A DNA stretch of 64,000 bases from an uncultured Prevotellaceae bacterium (GTDB lineage: Bacteria; Bacteroidota; Bacteroidia; Bacteroidales; Bacteroidaceae): positions 1 through 64,000 of the forward strand of contig OMZE01000018.1 in assembly GCA_900315455.1 (NCBI GenBank), read 5' to 3'. The notes beneath the pieces were generated by a model. The model saw only the letters and a list, made by a program, of their open reading frames with translations. It was not told the DNA's origin and did not search any database. Within the stretch, counting starts at the first letter, position 1; every line of letters begins with the position of its first letter. Of the stretch, positions 25,255 through 33,682 are shown one piece after another. The position numbers were made by a program, and so were the translations under genes.

Positions 25255-28200
25255 TTAGAAACTGATATCCAATCCGAACATGACAGAACGGTTGAGAGGA
25301 TACTGCAAGCCATTGCTGGTGCCAAGTTCTGGGTCCCAGAGTTTGAATCCCGAGAAGCAGAACAGGTTGTTCCCGCTCACATAGATGCGGCAATTCTTGG
25401 CATATATATGCTCTACCCATGCTTTGGGCAGTGTATATCCTACTTCGATGGTTTTGCAGCGCAAGAAACTCATGTTTTTCTTCCACCATGTGGAGGAACG
25501 GTAGTTGTTCTGGTTGGGGCCATAGGTGAGACGCGGCCAGAAAGCATAGGGGTCGGGGTTGTCGTCGGTCCACCTGTCGTCGATATTATAAGAGTAGGCA
25601 TTGCCCTCGGTAGTGGTTCCGCCTCCGGGGAGGAAGTAAGGCTGTCCGCCTATTACGCGATACACGTCACCCACACCCTGGAAGAAGAAGTTGAGGTCGA
25701 TTTTCTTATAACTGATAACACCACCGAAACCATATACGATACGGGGGTCTACGGTGCCGCCGATAAATCCTTCGTCTTCCTCGGTGATGACATTGTCGCC
25801 GTTCATGTCAAGATACTTGATGTCGCCGGGATAGAGTTGCGAGCCGCCCACGCGCTGTTCGGGGATGCCGGCTTTGAGACTGCCGTCGGCATTGAAGTCG
25901 TCTTTGGTAAACAGGCGCTCGGCAGTAAGTCCGTAGAGTTCGCCCCACGAGCGTCCGGTCTGTGCACGGTGCGTGCCTTTCTTTACCTCGGGCTCGTCGA
26001 ATTCCGTCACCTTGTTCTTGGCATAGGTGAAGTTGCCGTAGGCTGAGGTATAGAAGTCTTTGTTCCACTGCTTATGCAGGTTGATGGTGAACTCTATACC
26101 CTGGTTCTCCATCTTTCCGTAGTTGGCATAGGGCTGGCTCTCGTAGGGAATACCACTCTGTGACGGCACGCTGCTGCGCCGCATGAAGATGTCTTTACGG
26201 TTTTCCTTGAAGATATCGAAACTGAAGTCGATGGCATTGATAAGGCTCAGTTCGATACCGAAATTCTTCTTCGTCACCGTCTCCCAAGTGAGGTTGCTCA
26301 CGCCGTATTCACCCTCCAGGATACCGTCGAAATGGCGCTGTCCGGTGGTACCCCAGGTATAGCCATAATCGCCCGACTGTTTGAGCGTGGTGAGATATGC
26401 GAAACGGCGTCCGCCGATGTTGTCGTCACCGGCAAGTCCGATGCTGGCACGGAACTTGATTTTGTTGAACGTCGATTTATACGGCTCCATCCAGGGTTCC
26501 TCGCTCAGCAGCCAACCCAAGGCGAAAGAGGGGAAGAAACCGAAGCGCTTGCCCTTGGCGAAGTTTTCCGAACCGTTGTAACCGAAGTTGAACTCTGCCA
26601 CATATCGGTTGTCATAGGTTCCGGAGAGACGCCCGGCAATACCCTGTTTGCGGAAGTCCTGAATGTCGCCATTGTCGTAAGCCTGCTGGTTGTAGAGGAA
26701 AAGGGCATCGACATCCAACTTACCGAACTTACGGGCATACATCAGGTCGGCTTCGAAGTAGATGTTGGTGTTGCCATACTCACCACTGTTGTAGTGAGGC
26801 ATCGACTCGTCGCCGGTCTGGAACTGGGTATAGATGAGATTGCCTTCCTCGTCGCGCCCGGTGGTGGGAAACACGGTGCCCACATTGGTTCTGCGCCCGC
26901 GCTCGCTCTGGTTCCAGCGGTCGAAACTGAACAGCACTTTGGCTTTCAGTCCTTTGGTTATCTGTTTCAGGTCTTGCTCCACGGAGAAGAGCGTTTGCAA
27001 CTTCGACGACGTGCGGAAATTGTAGCCGCCCTGTGTCACTTCCAGCCATGGATTGTGACGGTTGGAGATAAGGGGTATGGCGCCATCGCTGTAACGTGCC
27101 GGATGTGCAAACGGGAGTGTCATGAAAGCATGGTCGAAAGCAGTATTCACATCCACGCCCTGCTTCTTGAACCTATTGAGGTAGCCACCGATATTCACCC
27201 TCAGCAGGGTGGTCTTGGTCACATCCATATCGATATTGGTGCGCAGGTTGAACTGCTGGTTGTTGGTGGCATTGTCGATGGGCAGTGTCTTGTCCTGCTC
27301 GAGGATGCCGCCCTCCTTGAAATAGGATGCTACGATAGAATAGCGCAGGAAGTCGGAACCGCCGCTCACCTCCAGATTGCCACGTGTGGTGTGGGCATAA
27401 TCCTTGGTGATGGCATCTATCCAATTGACATCGGGATAGAGGTCGGGGTCATAGCCTATACGCGTGCGTTCAATCTGCAATGCGGTGAACGGCAGAGGCG
27501 AACCGTCTTTTCCTGCTAGGTCGTTGAGCAGCGTCATATAGTCGGCAGCATTGAGGAACTCGGGAAACATAGTAGGCTCACTGATGGCATGCTCTACATG
27601 GAAACGCACCTGCGGTGCTCCCACCTTGCCTCGCTTGGTGGTGATAACGATAATACCGTTGGCGCCCCGCACACCATACATGGCCTGTGCAGAGGCATCC
27701 TTCAAAATAGAGAACGACTCTATTTCGGCAATATCCACATTGTTGAGGTCGCGGGCCACACCGTCGATGAGCACCAAGGGGGCATTGCTGCCATGGAAAG
27801 TAGACATACCGCGTATCCAGAATTCGGAATCGTCGTATCCGGGTTCTCCTGAGCGCTGGATACCTATCACACCACTCAGTTTTCCCGCCAGGTTATTGGA
27901 TAATGTACGTGTGGTACCAAATTGCAATTCCGAGGGTTTAATGGTCTCGATGGAACCGATAATCGAAGCCTTCTTCTGACTGCTGTAACCAGTCACCACC
28001 ACCTCGGTAAACTCATTGGTGTCTTCTTCCATCTGCACGTTGAGCAGTTTGGCGCCGTTCACCTTCACTTCTTTCTTCTTATACCCCACATAGGTAAATT
28101 CTATCATCGTAGTGCTTTTGTTGGGCACCGTGATGTGGAACATACCGTCGACATCGGTCACAGTCCTGTTCTGGGTACCTACGACGGTCACCGTCACACC

Positions 28201-28383
28201 GATGAGGGGCTCTTTCTCGCTGTCGGTCACAAGTCCCGTCACTTGTATCTCGTGACCATCCTGCTGCACGGCTGCCACTGCCCTCGGCAGTGAAGGCGAT
28301 GCTGCCTGCATCACCATCGTGCCAAGCATGAAGATGCCGGCAGGAAGTAGATTTCGGCAAAATTCAGATAGATTTCTTTGCAT
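25255..28383 (-). CDS. SusC/RagA-family TonB-dependent outer-membrane transporter
   Basis: 1042 residues. After a signal sequence (about 1-30) comes a carboxypeptidase-regulatory-like domain ('VTGLVTDSEKEPLIGVTVTV'). The TonB-box region is 'EVVVTGYSSQKKASIIGS'. The plug domain contains 'APLVLIDGVARDLNNVD' and 'SAQAMYGVRGANGIIVITTK', the SusC hallmark. The rest is a beta barrel ending in an aromatic residue ('SVMFGLDISF'). It imports large oligosaccharides using TonB energy together with the SusD product. First gene of a four-gene operon, driven by an activator-type promoter with an upstream AAATGTATAA core. Confidence 0.96.
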   Translation of the reverse strand: MQRNLSEFCRNLLPAGIFMLGTMVMQAASPSLPRAVAAVQQDGHEIQVTGLVTDSEKEPLIGVTVTVVGTQNRTVTDVDGMFHITVPNKSTTMIEFTYVGYKKKEVKVNGAKLLNVQMEEDTNEFTEVVVTGYSSQKKASIIGSIETIKPSELQFGTTRTLSNNLAGKLSGVIGIQRSGEPGYDDSEFWIRGMSTFHGSNAPLVLIDGVARDLNNVDIAEIESFSILKDASAQAMYGVRGANGIIVITTKRGKVGAPQVRFHVEHAISEPTMFPEFLNAADYMTLLNDLAGKDGSPLPFTALQIERTRIGYDPDLYPDVNWIDAITKDYAHTTRGNLEVSGGSDFLRYSIVASYFKEGGILEQDKTLPIDNATNNQQFNLRTNIDMDVTKTTLLRVNIGGYLNRFKKQGVDVNTAFDHAFMTLPFAHPARYSDGAIPLISNRHNPWLEVTQGGYNFRTSSKLQTLFSVEQDLKQITKGLKAKVLFSFDRWNQSERGRRTNVGTVFPTTGRDEEGNLIYTQFQTGDESMPHYNSGEYGNTNIYFEADLMYARKFGKLDVDALFLYNQQAYDNGDIQDFRKQGIAGRLSGTYDNRYVAEFNFGYNGSENFAKGKRFGFFPSFALGWLLSEEPWMEPYKSTFNKIKFRASIGLAGDDNIGGRRFAYLTTLKQSGDYGYTWGTTGQRHFDGILEGEYGVSNLTWETVTKKNFGIELSLINAIDFSFDIFKENRKDIFMRRSSVPSQSGIPYESQPYANYGKMENQGIEFTINLHKQWNKDFYTSAYGNFTYAKNKVTEFDEPEVKKGTHRAQTGRSWGELYGLTAERLFTKDDFNADGSLKAGIPEQRVGGSQLYPGDIKYLDMNGDNVITEEDEGFIGGTVDPRIVYGFGGVISYKKIDLNFFFQGVGDVYRVIGGQPYFLPGGGTTTEGNAYSYNIDDRWTDDNPDPYAFWPRLTYGPNQNNYRSSTWWKKNMSFLRCKTIEVGYTLPKAWVEHIYAKNCRIYVSGNNLFCFSGFKLWDPELGTSNGLQYPLNRSVMFGLDISF

Positions 28384-28414
28384 ACATAGTTAGGTTAATA
28401 ATTAGACTTTTCCG

Positions 28415-28422
28415 CAAAATTA
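28415..28422 (-). promoter_or_regulatory. -7 box of the susC operon
   Basis: TAATTTTG on the minus strand, 31 bp upstream of the susC start. No TTTG at -33, as at the GH31 operon promoter. Confidence 0.6.
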
Positions 28423-28455
28423 CACCTTTTGCACCTACGTAAGAGAAATAATTGG

Positions 28456-28477
28456 AAATGTATAATGTGTTTATAAC
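28456..28477. promoter_or_regulatory. proposed operator (site B) upstream of susC
   Basis: AAATGTATAA at 28456-28465, followed by TTATAAC; the two TATAA elements are 11 bp apart. The core begins exactly 33 bp from the -7 box, identical to site A. Binding by the DUF6377 regulator is inference. Confidence 0.55.
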
Positions 28478-28541
28478 TCCATCGCCATAATATCATCTGA
28501 TTATCAGATGCTTATGTTTTTCCACAGTATATCGGTGTATA

Positions 28542-28570
28542 ACAAAAATATAGGGCTGCGCATGCAGCCC
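28542..28570 (-). terminator. terminator of the GH76-GH43 operon
   Basis: Stem gggctgc / gcagccc with a 4-nt loop (28553-28570), followed on the minus strand by TATATTTTTG. It lies 6 bp after the stop codon of the last gene. Confidence 0.75.
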
Positions 28571-28576
28571 CATACC

Positions 28577-30580
28577 TTATTTTGTCAAGAAATCCGCTGT
28601 TCGATGCGGAGAATACAACTCCCACAACGATGCGATGGTCCACCCTGGCGCGAAGATGTCGTTGTAGAATCCCTTGCCGTTGCGTCCGTAATCCCATTGG
28701 GTATGTTGCACCACTTCGGGATTGAATCCCGGCACTCCGATGCCACACAATCTCTGGGGGGTGGGCAACAGTTGGTTGAGCGAAGAGTAAATCACATCGT
28801 GTATCTTCCGGAACCGCTGTTCGCCTGTCTGACCGGCAAGCCAGTTCACGATATGGGCGAGTTCGAAGACAAAGACATCGATGTGGTTGTTCTCCACCGA
28901 CACGTTGCTCCATCCACGGGTTTTCAGTCCGAGGTCGCCAAGCATCTGCCCCTCGGCAAACGGCACATCCCAGAGATAATACCATGAGAGGGCGAAATAG
29001 GCTGCCTGGACACAGAGGTCTATATAATGACTGCGCTCCTGCTTCTTGGTGACCATGGCAAGATAATAGGTGGCGGTGACCGCACTGATGGCTGCCTCCT
29101 TGTCCTCGCAGTTGGCATCGAGCGTGGATGAGAAATAGTCGCTCTTGGATATGATGTTCTGCTCCAAATACTGCACTGTGCGCTTTGCTGCCGCCAGATA
29201 GCGTTTGTCGCCAAAATACTTGTATCCCATCACCAGTGTGGAAGTGGCACTCGGGGTAGAGCCGCCAGAGGCATCCACATCGCTATGGTCGTCGCGGAAT
29301 TTCCTGGGAAAATGACCGTCGTCTTTGAGCAGTTCCACCATATTGTTGAGCAAAGTGCGCATCTTCTTCTCCCACTCCAAGTGTTTGCGCCCCTGCTTCT
29401 TCTCGTAGTTGAGATAGTGGAGCACGGCATAGACCGCCTCCGACTGCTGACGGATACTGTGCACGATGTCGTTGTCGGCAGGAATGCCACCGGCAATATG
29501 CATGTCTTCTTTGAAATAGCCTTTTGCCGTAAACCCGTATTTCAGCCAACTGTCGAAGATCTCCTGTCCGATTTTCACCAAAGCAGCATCGCCGCGCTGC
29601 TCACCATATTCCAGGGCATTGAAGGCATTGAGGAGCACACGGCCGCAGAAACCCAGTTGCACGTGGTCGACAGGAAGGCAGTCGTCGCACCTGATGCTGA
29701 TGCCCGAGTTGTATTTGAGGTCGTATTTATCGACGTAACTCTTGCGGAAATAGTCCGACAACTGCGCCTTCATCTCATCGGCTGTATAGAGAGGCTGAAC
29801 AGGCTGCGGGTTCAACCGGTCGAAGCAATGGGTCCAGGTCTGTGCGATAAACTGCCCGTAGTCATCGGCCTTGGACTGCCGGATAATCCACGAAAGCGAG
29901 ATTTGCTCGCCTTTTTCCAATTTCGCGAAGGCTACGATGGGATTCACCAGAGTGAGTTTGCGTATATATCGCTGTGGAGTTTCCATATACGGATACCCGA
30001 AGGTGACGGCGGCAAGTCCGCTGCTGTTGTCGAAGCCCAGATAGCCAAGCGACGTCTTGCCGCTGAGAATCACCTCACCCTCCTGGTGGGTGGTGAGTGC
30101 ATCGCAGCAGCCATCCAAATGGCGCAACACGCTCAATGTCTTGCCCGACTTGCTGTCGTAAACACCCGAGAGGGGCGACGACAGGCGGTCTTCGCGGAAG
30201 TTCCAACTCTTCGACGTGTGAAACGAGGGGGCCGATTGGGGTGAGCGCAGGTTTTTGTGATACCAGAAACCAGGCAGGTAGAACTCGCAGTCGTCGGTGG
30301 CAAAGTGGGTTGGAATACTCAAGTTGAGATTGAAATATACCCGCTGATTGGCGGTGACGGTAACAGTGAGTTTCTCGTCATCGCCGTCTTTCGTCATTTG
30401 CTTGCTGATGACGAGTGGCAGGTCAGCGTCGGCGCTGAACAGATTGCCTTTGTCACGAAGCGGATAAGTGACCGCCATGTTGCCGGGTTGCTTCAACGAC
30501 ACCCGGGCATTCAATTCAATGGGCTGTGCATTGACCTGACACCAGGGCACCGCCAGCAGGAGCATCATTATTTTTCTCAT
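28577..30580 (-). CDS. secreted protein of unknown family, likely (alpha/alpha)-barrel glycosidase-like
   Basis: 667 residues, signal peptide about 1-18 ('VPWCQVNA'). The first ~230 residues look beta-rich ('RVYFNLNLSIPTHF', 'EVILSGKTSLGYLGFD'). The remaining ~400 are strongly helical with repeated aromatic and Gly-containing turns ('GGSTPSATSTLVMGYKYFGDKRYLAAAKRTVQYLEQ', split around residues 440-475). A beta-sandwich followed by an alpha/alpha toroid is the layout of several glycoside hydrolase and polysaccharide lyase families. Acidic candidates lie in 'DDHSDVDASGG' and 'LDANCEDKEA'. I do not recognise a named family. It is the last gene of the GH76-GH43 operon, 7 bp after GH43, so a role in breaking down the same glycan is likely. 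Confidence 0.6.
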   Translation of the reverse strand: MRKIMMLLLAVPWCQVNAQPIELNARVSLKQPGNMAVTYPLRDKGNLFSADADLPLVISKQMTKDGDDEKLTVTVTANQRVYFNLNLSIPTHFATDDCEFYLPGFWYHKNLRSPQSAPSFHTSKSWNFREDRLSSPLSGVYDSKSGKTLSVLRHLDGCCDALTTHQEGEVILSGKTSLGYLGFDNSSGLAAVTFGYPYMETPQRYIRKLTLVNPIVAFAKLEKGEQISLSWIIRQSKADDYGQFIAQTWTHCFDRLNPQPVQPLYTADEMKAQLSDYFRKSYVDKYDLKYNSGISIRCDDCLPVDHVQLGFCGRVLLNAFNALEYGEQRGDAALVKIGQEIFDSWLKYGFTAKGYFKEDMHIAGGIPADNDIVHSIRQQSEAVYAVLHYLNYEKKQGRKHLEWEKKMRTLLNNMVELLKDDGHFPRKFRDDHSDVDASGGSTPSATSTLVMGYKYFGDKRYLAAAKRTVQYLEQNIISKSDYFSSTLDANCEDKEAAISAVTATYYLAMVTKKQERSHYIDLCVQAAYFALSWYYLWDVPFAEGQMLGDLGLKTRGWSNVSVENNHIDVFVFELAHIVNWLAGQTGEQRFRKIHDVIYSSLNQLLPTPQRLCGIGVPGFNPEVVQHTQWDYGRNGKGFYNDIFAPGWTIASLWELYSPHRTADFLTK

Positions 30581-30587
30581 GTTCGGT

Positions 30588-31583
30588 TTATTGATTTGAA
30601 GATTCTTTCAGTTTTGTGCGTCTTACCCCCTCGTGAGTGATTTTCACTGGGCGGATGTAACCGTTCTCGTCGAACTCCAGCCGGTCGATGCAAGTCACTC
30701 TGAAGTTGGCGTCGGTCTCGCCGAGTGGCCGTCGGTGGTAGATGATATACCACTCGTCGGCACCCTTTCCCTTGACGACGGAATGATGTCCGGCACTGGT
30801 GGCCACCGAAGGGTCGGACTCTAATATCTTGCCGATGCGCTTGAACGGCCCGAGGGGATTGTCGCTGATGGCATAACTCACACAATAGTTGGGCTGCCCC
30901 CACCCTCCTTCACTCCACATGAAGTAATACTTGCCGTTGCGTTTCATCATGAACGGTCCTTCGACATAGTGTTCGGGTGTCACCTCCTTGTATATCTCGC
31001 CGTCGTCGAATGCCGCCACGCCAAGAAGGTCGTCGGTGAGCCGCACCACATTGCAGTGTCCCCAGCCACCATAATACATATAATACTTTCCGTCGTCGTC
31101 GCAGAACACATACTGGTCTATCGGTTGGGCACCATTGACGACATGACTGATGAGAGGTTGGCCGAGGGCATCCTTGTAGGGACCTTGCGGGCGCTTGCTC
31201 ACTGCCACGCCGATGCCTCCCACTTCGCCCTCGTGCACATCATTGGCAGAGAAGAAGAGGTAGTAGAGGTTTCCTTTCCTCAGGATGGCAGGCGCCCACA
31301 TGGCCCGCCTTGCCCACGTCACGCTGTCGGAGGTGAGCACATCGGGGTGTTTCTTCCAATGCACCAAGTCGCTTGATGAGAACGCATCGAAATGCAGTTG
31401 CTGGTCGTAGGGGGCCGAAAAAGTGGGGAACACCCAGCAACGGTTGCCGAACACCACAGCCTCGGGGTCGGCATACCATCCTTCGAAAATGGGATTGCCG
31501 CTCCACTGTTTGTCTTTCTGTGCTTCTGCACCCACTATGGAGCATACGATGCACAGGCAGGTGAGCCAAATACGGTTTCTCAT
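30588..31583 (-). CDS. GH43 family glycosidase (secreted)
   Basis: 331 residues; signal peptide about 1-21 ('SIVGAEA'). GH43 markers: 'EGWYADPEAVV' (general base Asp), 'PIDQYVFCDDDGK' (pKa modulator), 'HYVEGPFMMKRNGKYYFMW' (acid Glu). It is a single-domain enzyme with no added binding module. The ATG at 31583 was chosen over an earlier in-frame Met because it opens a clean signal peptide. It lies 7 bp downstream of the GH76 gene. Likely removes arabinose- or xylose-type side chains; activity unproven. Confidence 0.9.
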   Translation of the reverse strand: MRNRIWLTCLCIVCSIVGAEAQKDKQWSGNPIFEGWYADPEAVVFGNRCWVFPTFSAPYDQQLHFDAFSSSDLVHWKKHPDVLTSDSVTWARRAMWAPAILRKGNLYYLFFSANDVHEGEVGGIGVAVSKRPQGPYKDALGQPLISHVVNGAQPIDQYVFCDDDGKYYMYYGGWGHCNVVRLTDDLLGVAAFDDGEIYKEVTPEHYVEGPFMMKRNGKYYFMWSEGGWGQPNYCVSYAISDNPLGPFKRIGKILESDPSVATSAGHHSVVKGKGADEWYIIYHRRPLGETDANFRVTCIDRLEFDENGYIRPVKITHEGVRRTKLKESSNQ

Positions 31584-31590
31584 CACACAG

Positions 31591-33279
31591 TCACTTCTGT
31601 ACCAGATATTTCTTGTTGCCATGGATATAGATGCCTTTCCTGAGAGGAAGCGAGGTCTTCATCCCCGTCAGCGTATAGTATGAGTCGTCGCCATGATACC
31701 CTGTATGGCAGCGGTGCCGGCTATCGGCATCAGCCTGCGGCGAGATGGCCGACACGTCGTCCATCGGCACAGCAAAGGCGGCGGCAAGCGACGTGGAACC
31801 GCCGAAAGCGGAACCGGGCAGGCTATAGTCTTTCTCGCCATACTTCATGTCTTCGGCAGCCTTCGTGAGCCATGCGGAGTGACCGAACGACTGCGAATTG
31901 AGGTTGTTGTAGGCATGGAAGGCGTTTGCCGCGAGCCACGACATGTAGCCGGAATGCTCAAATTCCCTGGCATAGAGACCAGCATAGCGCATGAGGATGC
32001 CCTTGAAGCCTTGGAAATCGCCATCCACATTCTGGCATACGCTCACCACTCCGTTGCTGTCGCATAGTTCTGCCTTCGCAAAAGCAATGATTTTGTCGGC
32101 ATCAGCCTTATACTGCTCGTCACCATAATGCCTGTAGAGCAGCACAGCGGCACCGAGCATGGTGCCTTGGTTGTAGGTCGAAGCCCATGTGTTTCGGCTC
32201 ACCACAGTGAGGTCGCTGGGATTGAGCACCACACTGTCGTACACTCTTCCTGTCTCGGGCTCAAAGAGATACTTCCTCTGATTGGCATAGAGCAGACGTG
32301 CCTTCTCGTAATAGGTTTCGTCGCCCGAACCGGCAGCGATATAGCAGGCAGCCACCTCTGCAGGCCCGTTGATGCAGGAGTTGGTGCCGTTGCGGTCGCC
32401 CGTGTATTCTGCCCATCGGAGCATATCGATGTAACCCAGATGAGCACGCTGCCAAATCAGGTCGAAGTTGTACTTGGCGTTATTGAGATAGACCTGCTTG
32501 CCCGTAAGCAGATATGCTCTTGCTGCCCCGATAATCATCCACATCACATCGTCGTTGAAGTCATAGCCAAACCAGTCGTATCCGTCGACCACCGTTCCTC
32601 CAGTCCAGTTGTTGCCCACATGATATTTCATGTATTTGTAGCACGACTCATACACATCAAGATAGTCGGTTTCCTGGGTGCGCTCATACATATCGAGAAT
32701 CGTCTCAAGGGTCTCAGCCTCTCCCCAGCCGCCGTTGCAGAAGGTCTTGTAGCCATTTCCCTTGTCCTGCAGATAGTGGTTGAGATAGCCGGTGGCCATG
32801 CGCCTGCGGGCCTGGGCATCGAAAACCGATTGCGGCTGCACTTCTTCGAAAATCCACGGCTGGGCTGCTCCCAGAAACGGCTGTCTGCCGTCGTAACGGC
32901 TGCTGGCACGCAGGTATTCGCCGTCTTTCTTAATAAACAATGTGCCTTTGCTCTCGTCGGCATCTTCCAAGGTCCAATGGGCCACACTCTCTGTCTGTAT
33001 GAGGAACTTGCCCGAAGTGTTGAGATATTTTCCGGTATATACGTTTTTAAGGGCCAATTCTCCTCCTGTGCCCTCTACCACTGTCCATTGCTGGGCAGGA
33101 ACATCGGTCTCTGTCCACAACACCACGGCGGCATGGTCACCCAGCGAGGAGTTGTTGACAAAAAGCGATTTGCTTTGGTTCTCCTCAGGCATGATGCGAT
33201 AGGTCTTTCCGGGTTCTACCGCTCCCGAGACAGCAATGGAAAAAACTACGAGGACAAGCAAGGTTGGTAGTCGCTTCAT
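31591..33279 (-). CDS. GH76 endo-alpha-1,6-mannanase with N-terminal beta-trefoil and C-terminal tail
   Basis: 562 residues, signal peptide about 1-20. Residues 25-147 form a ricin-like beta-trefoil ('YRIMPEENQSKSLFV', 'QQWTVVEG', 'GKYLNTSG'). Residues about 150-505 are the GH76 alpha/alpha barrel. Its paired catalytic aspartates Asp243-Asp244 lie in 'WFGYDFNDDVMWM', and other GH76 features include 'NGGWGEAETLETILDMY' and 'CINGPAEVAACYIA'. The end ('YYTLTGMKTSLPLRKGIYIH') is the same kind of tail seen on other secreted proteins here. GH76 enzymes cut the alpha-1,6-mannan backbone of yeast-type mannan. First gene of a three-gene operon. Confidence 0.9.
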   Translation of the reverse strand: MKRLPTLLVLVVFSIAVSGAVEPGKTYRIMPEENQSKSLFVNNSSLGDHAAVVLWTETDVPAQQWTVVEGTGGELALKNVYTGKYLNTSGKFLIQTESVAHWTLEDADESKGTLFIKKDGEYLRASSRYDGRQPFLGAAQPWIFEEVQPQSVFDAQARRRMATGYLNHYLQDKGNGYKTFCNGGWGEAETLETILDMYERTQETDYLDVYESCYKYMKYHVGNNWTGGTVVDGYDWFGYDFNDDVMWMIIGAARAYLLTGKQVYLNNAKYNFDLIWQRAHLGYIDMLRWAEYTGDRNGTNSCINGPAEVAACYIAAGSGDETYYEKARLLYANQRKYLFEPETGRVYDSVVLNPSDLTVVSRNTWASTYNQGTMLGAAVLLYRHYGDEQYKADADKIIAFAKAELCDSNGVVSVCQNVDGDFQGFKGILMRYAGLYAREFEHSGYMSWLAANAFHAYNNLNSQSFGHSAWLTKAAEDMKYGEKDYSLPGSAFGGSTSLAAAFAVPMDDVSAISPQADADSRHRCHTGYHGDDSYYTLTGMKTSLPLRKGIYIHGNKKYLVQK

Positions 33280-33373
33280 AAAAAAATACTTCTTTGGTTA
33301 CAGGAATGAGGTTTGTTCTGCTTTTCTGTCCGGAAAGATAACCCTCCGGCCACGAAACATGTTATTTCGCTTA

Positions 33374-33405
33374 CAAAATTAGTGAGAAAAGGGAAGCAGG
33401 GCAAA
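33374..33405 (-). promoter_or_regulatory. promoter of the GH76 operon
   Basis: On the minus strand, -33 TTTG (33402-33405) and -7 TAATTTTG (33374-33381) with a 20-bp spacer. The -33 box overlaps site C. Confidence 0.7.
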
Positions 33406-33427
33406 ATGTATAACGGGAAATATAAGG
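33403..33427. promoter_or_regulatory. proposed operator (site C) at the GH76 promoter
   Basis: AAATGTATAA then, after CGGGAA, ATATAAGG. The core starts 22 bp from the -7 box, 11 bp (about one helical turn) closer than at sites A and B. Confidence 0.5.
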
Positions 33428-33432
33428 CTGTA

Positions 33433-33459
33433 TGACACCTGCAAGTGGACTGACACCTG
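33433..33459 (+). repeat. direct repeat TGACACCTG in the divergent control region
   Basis: Two exact copies of TGACACCTG (33433-33441 and 33451-33459) with 18 bp start-to-start spacing, between sites C and D. The gap 33280-33682 is about 400 bp and otherwise holds only promoters and operators. Confidence 0.5.
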
Positions 33460-33525
33460 TGAACATGGCTTAAACACTCATGTTTACATCATCATAGCGA
33501 GACAAGGACACTTCGGCGACTACAT

Positions 33526-33550
33526 GGAAATGTATAATGAAAATATAAGG
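33526..33550. promoter_or_regulatory. proposed operator (site D) in the divergent region
   Basis: GGAAATGTATAATGAAAATATAAGG: the AAATGTATAA core plus a second ATATAAGG half 11 bp later, nearly the same as site C 125 bp away. It lies about 105 bp upstream of the -7 box of the plus-strand gene. Confidence 0.5.
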
Positions 33551-33654
33551 TGTACACGCGGTGAATCGGAGAGGAAAAAACGAAAAAGGGAAAATGGAAA
33601 TGGATGGCTTCATTTTTTTGTCGCTTCGGTTTTCTTGCTTCGGCAAAAAATGTA

Positions 33655-33662
33655 TATCTTTG
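33655..33662 (+). promoter_or_regulatory. -7 box of the DUF4964/4965 gene
   Basis: TATCTTTG, 20 bp before the ATG at 33683. A weak TTG near 33635 could serve as -33. Confidence 0.55.
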
Positions 33663-33682
33663 CGGTATCCAAAGAATAAATC

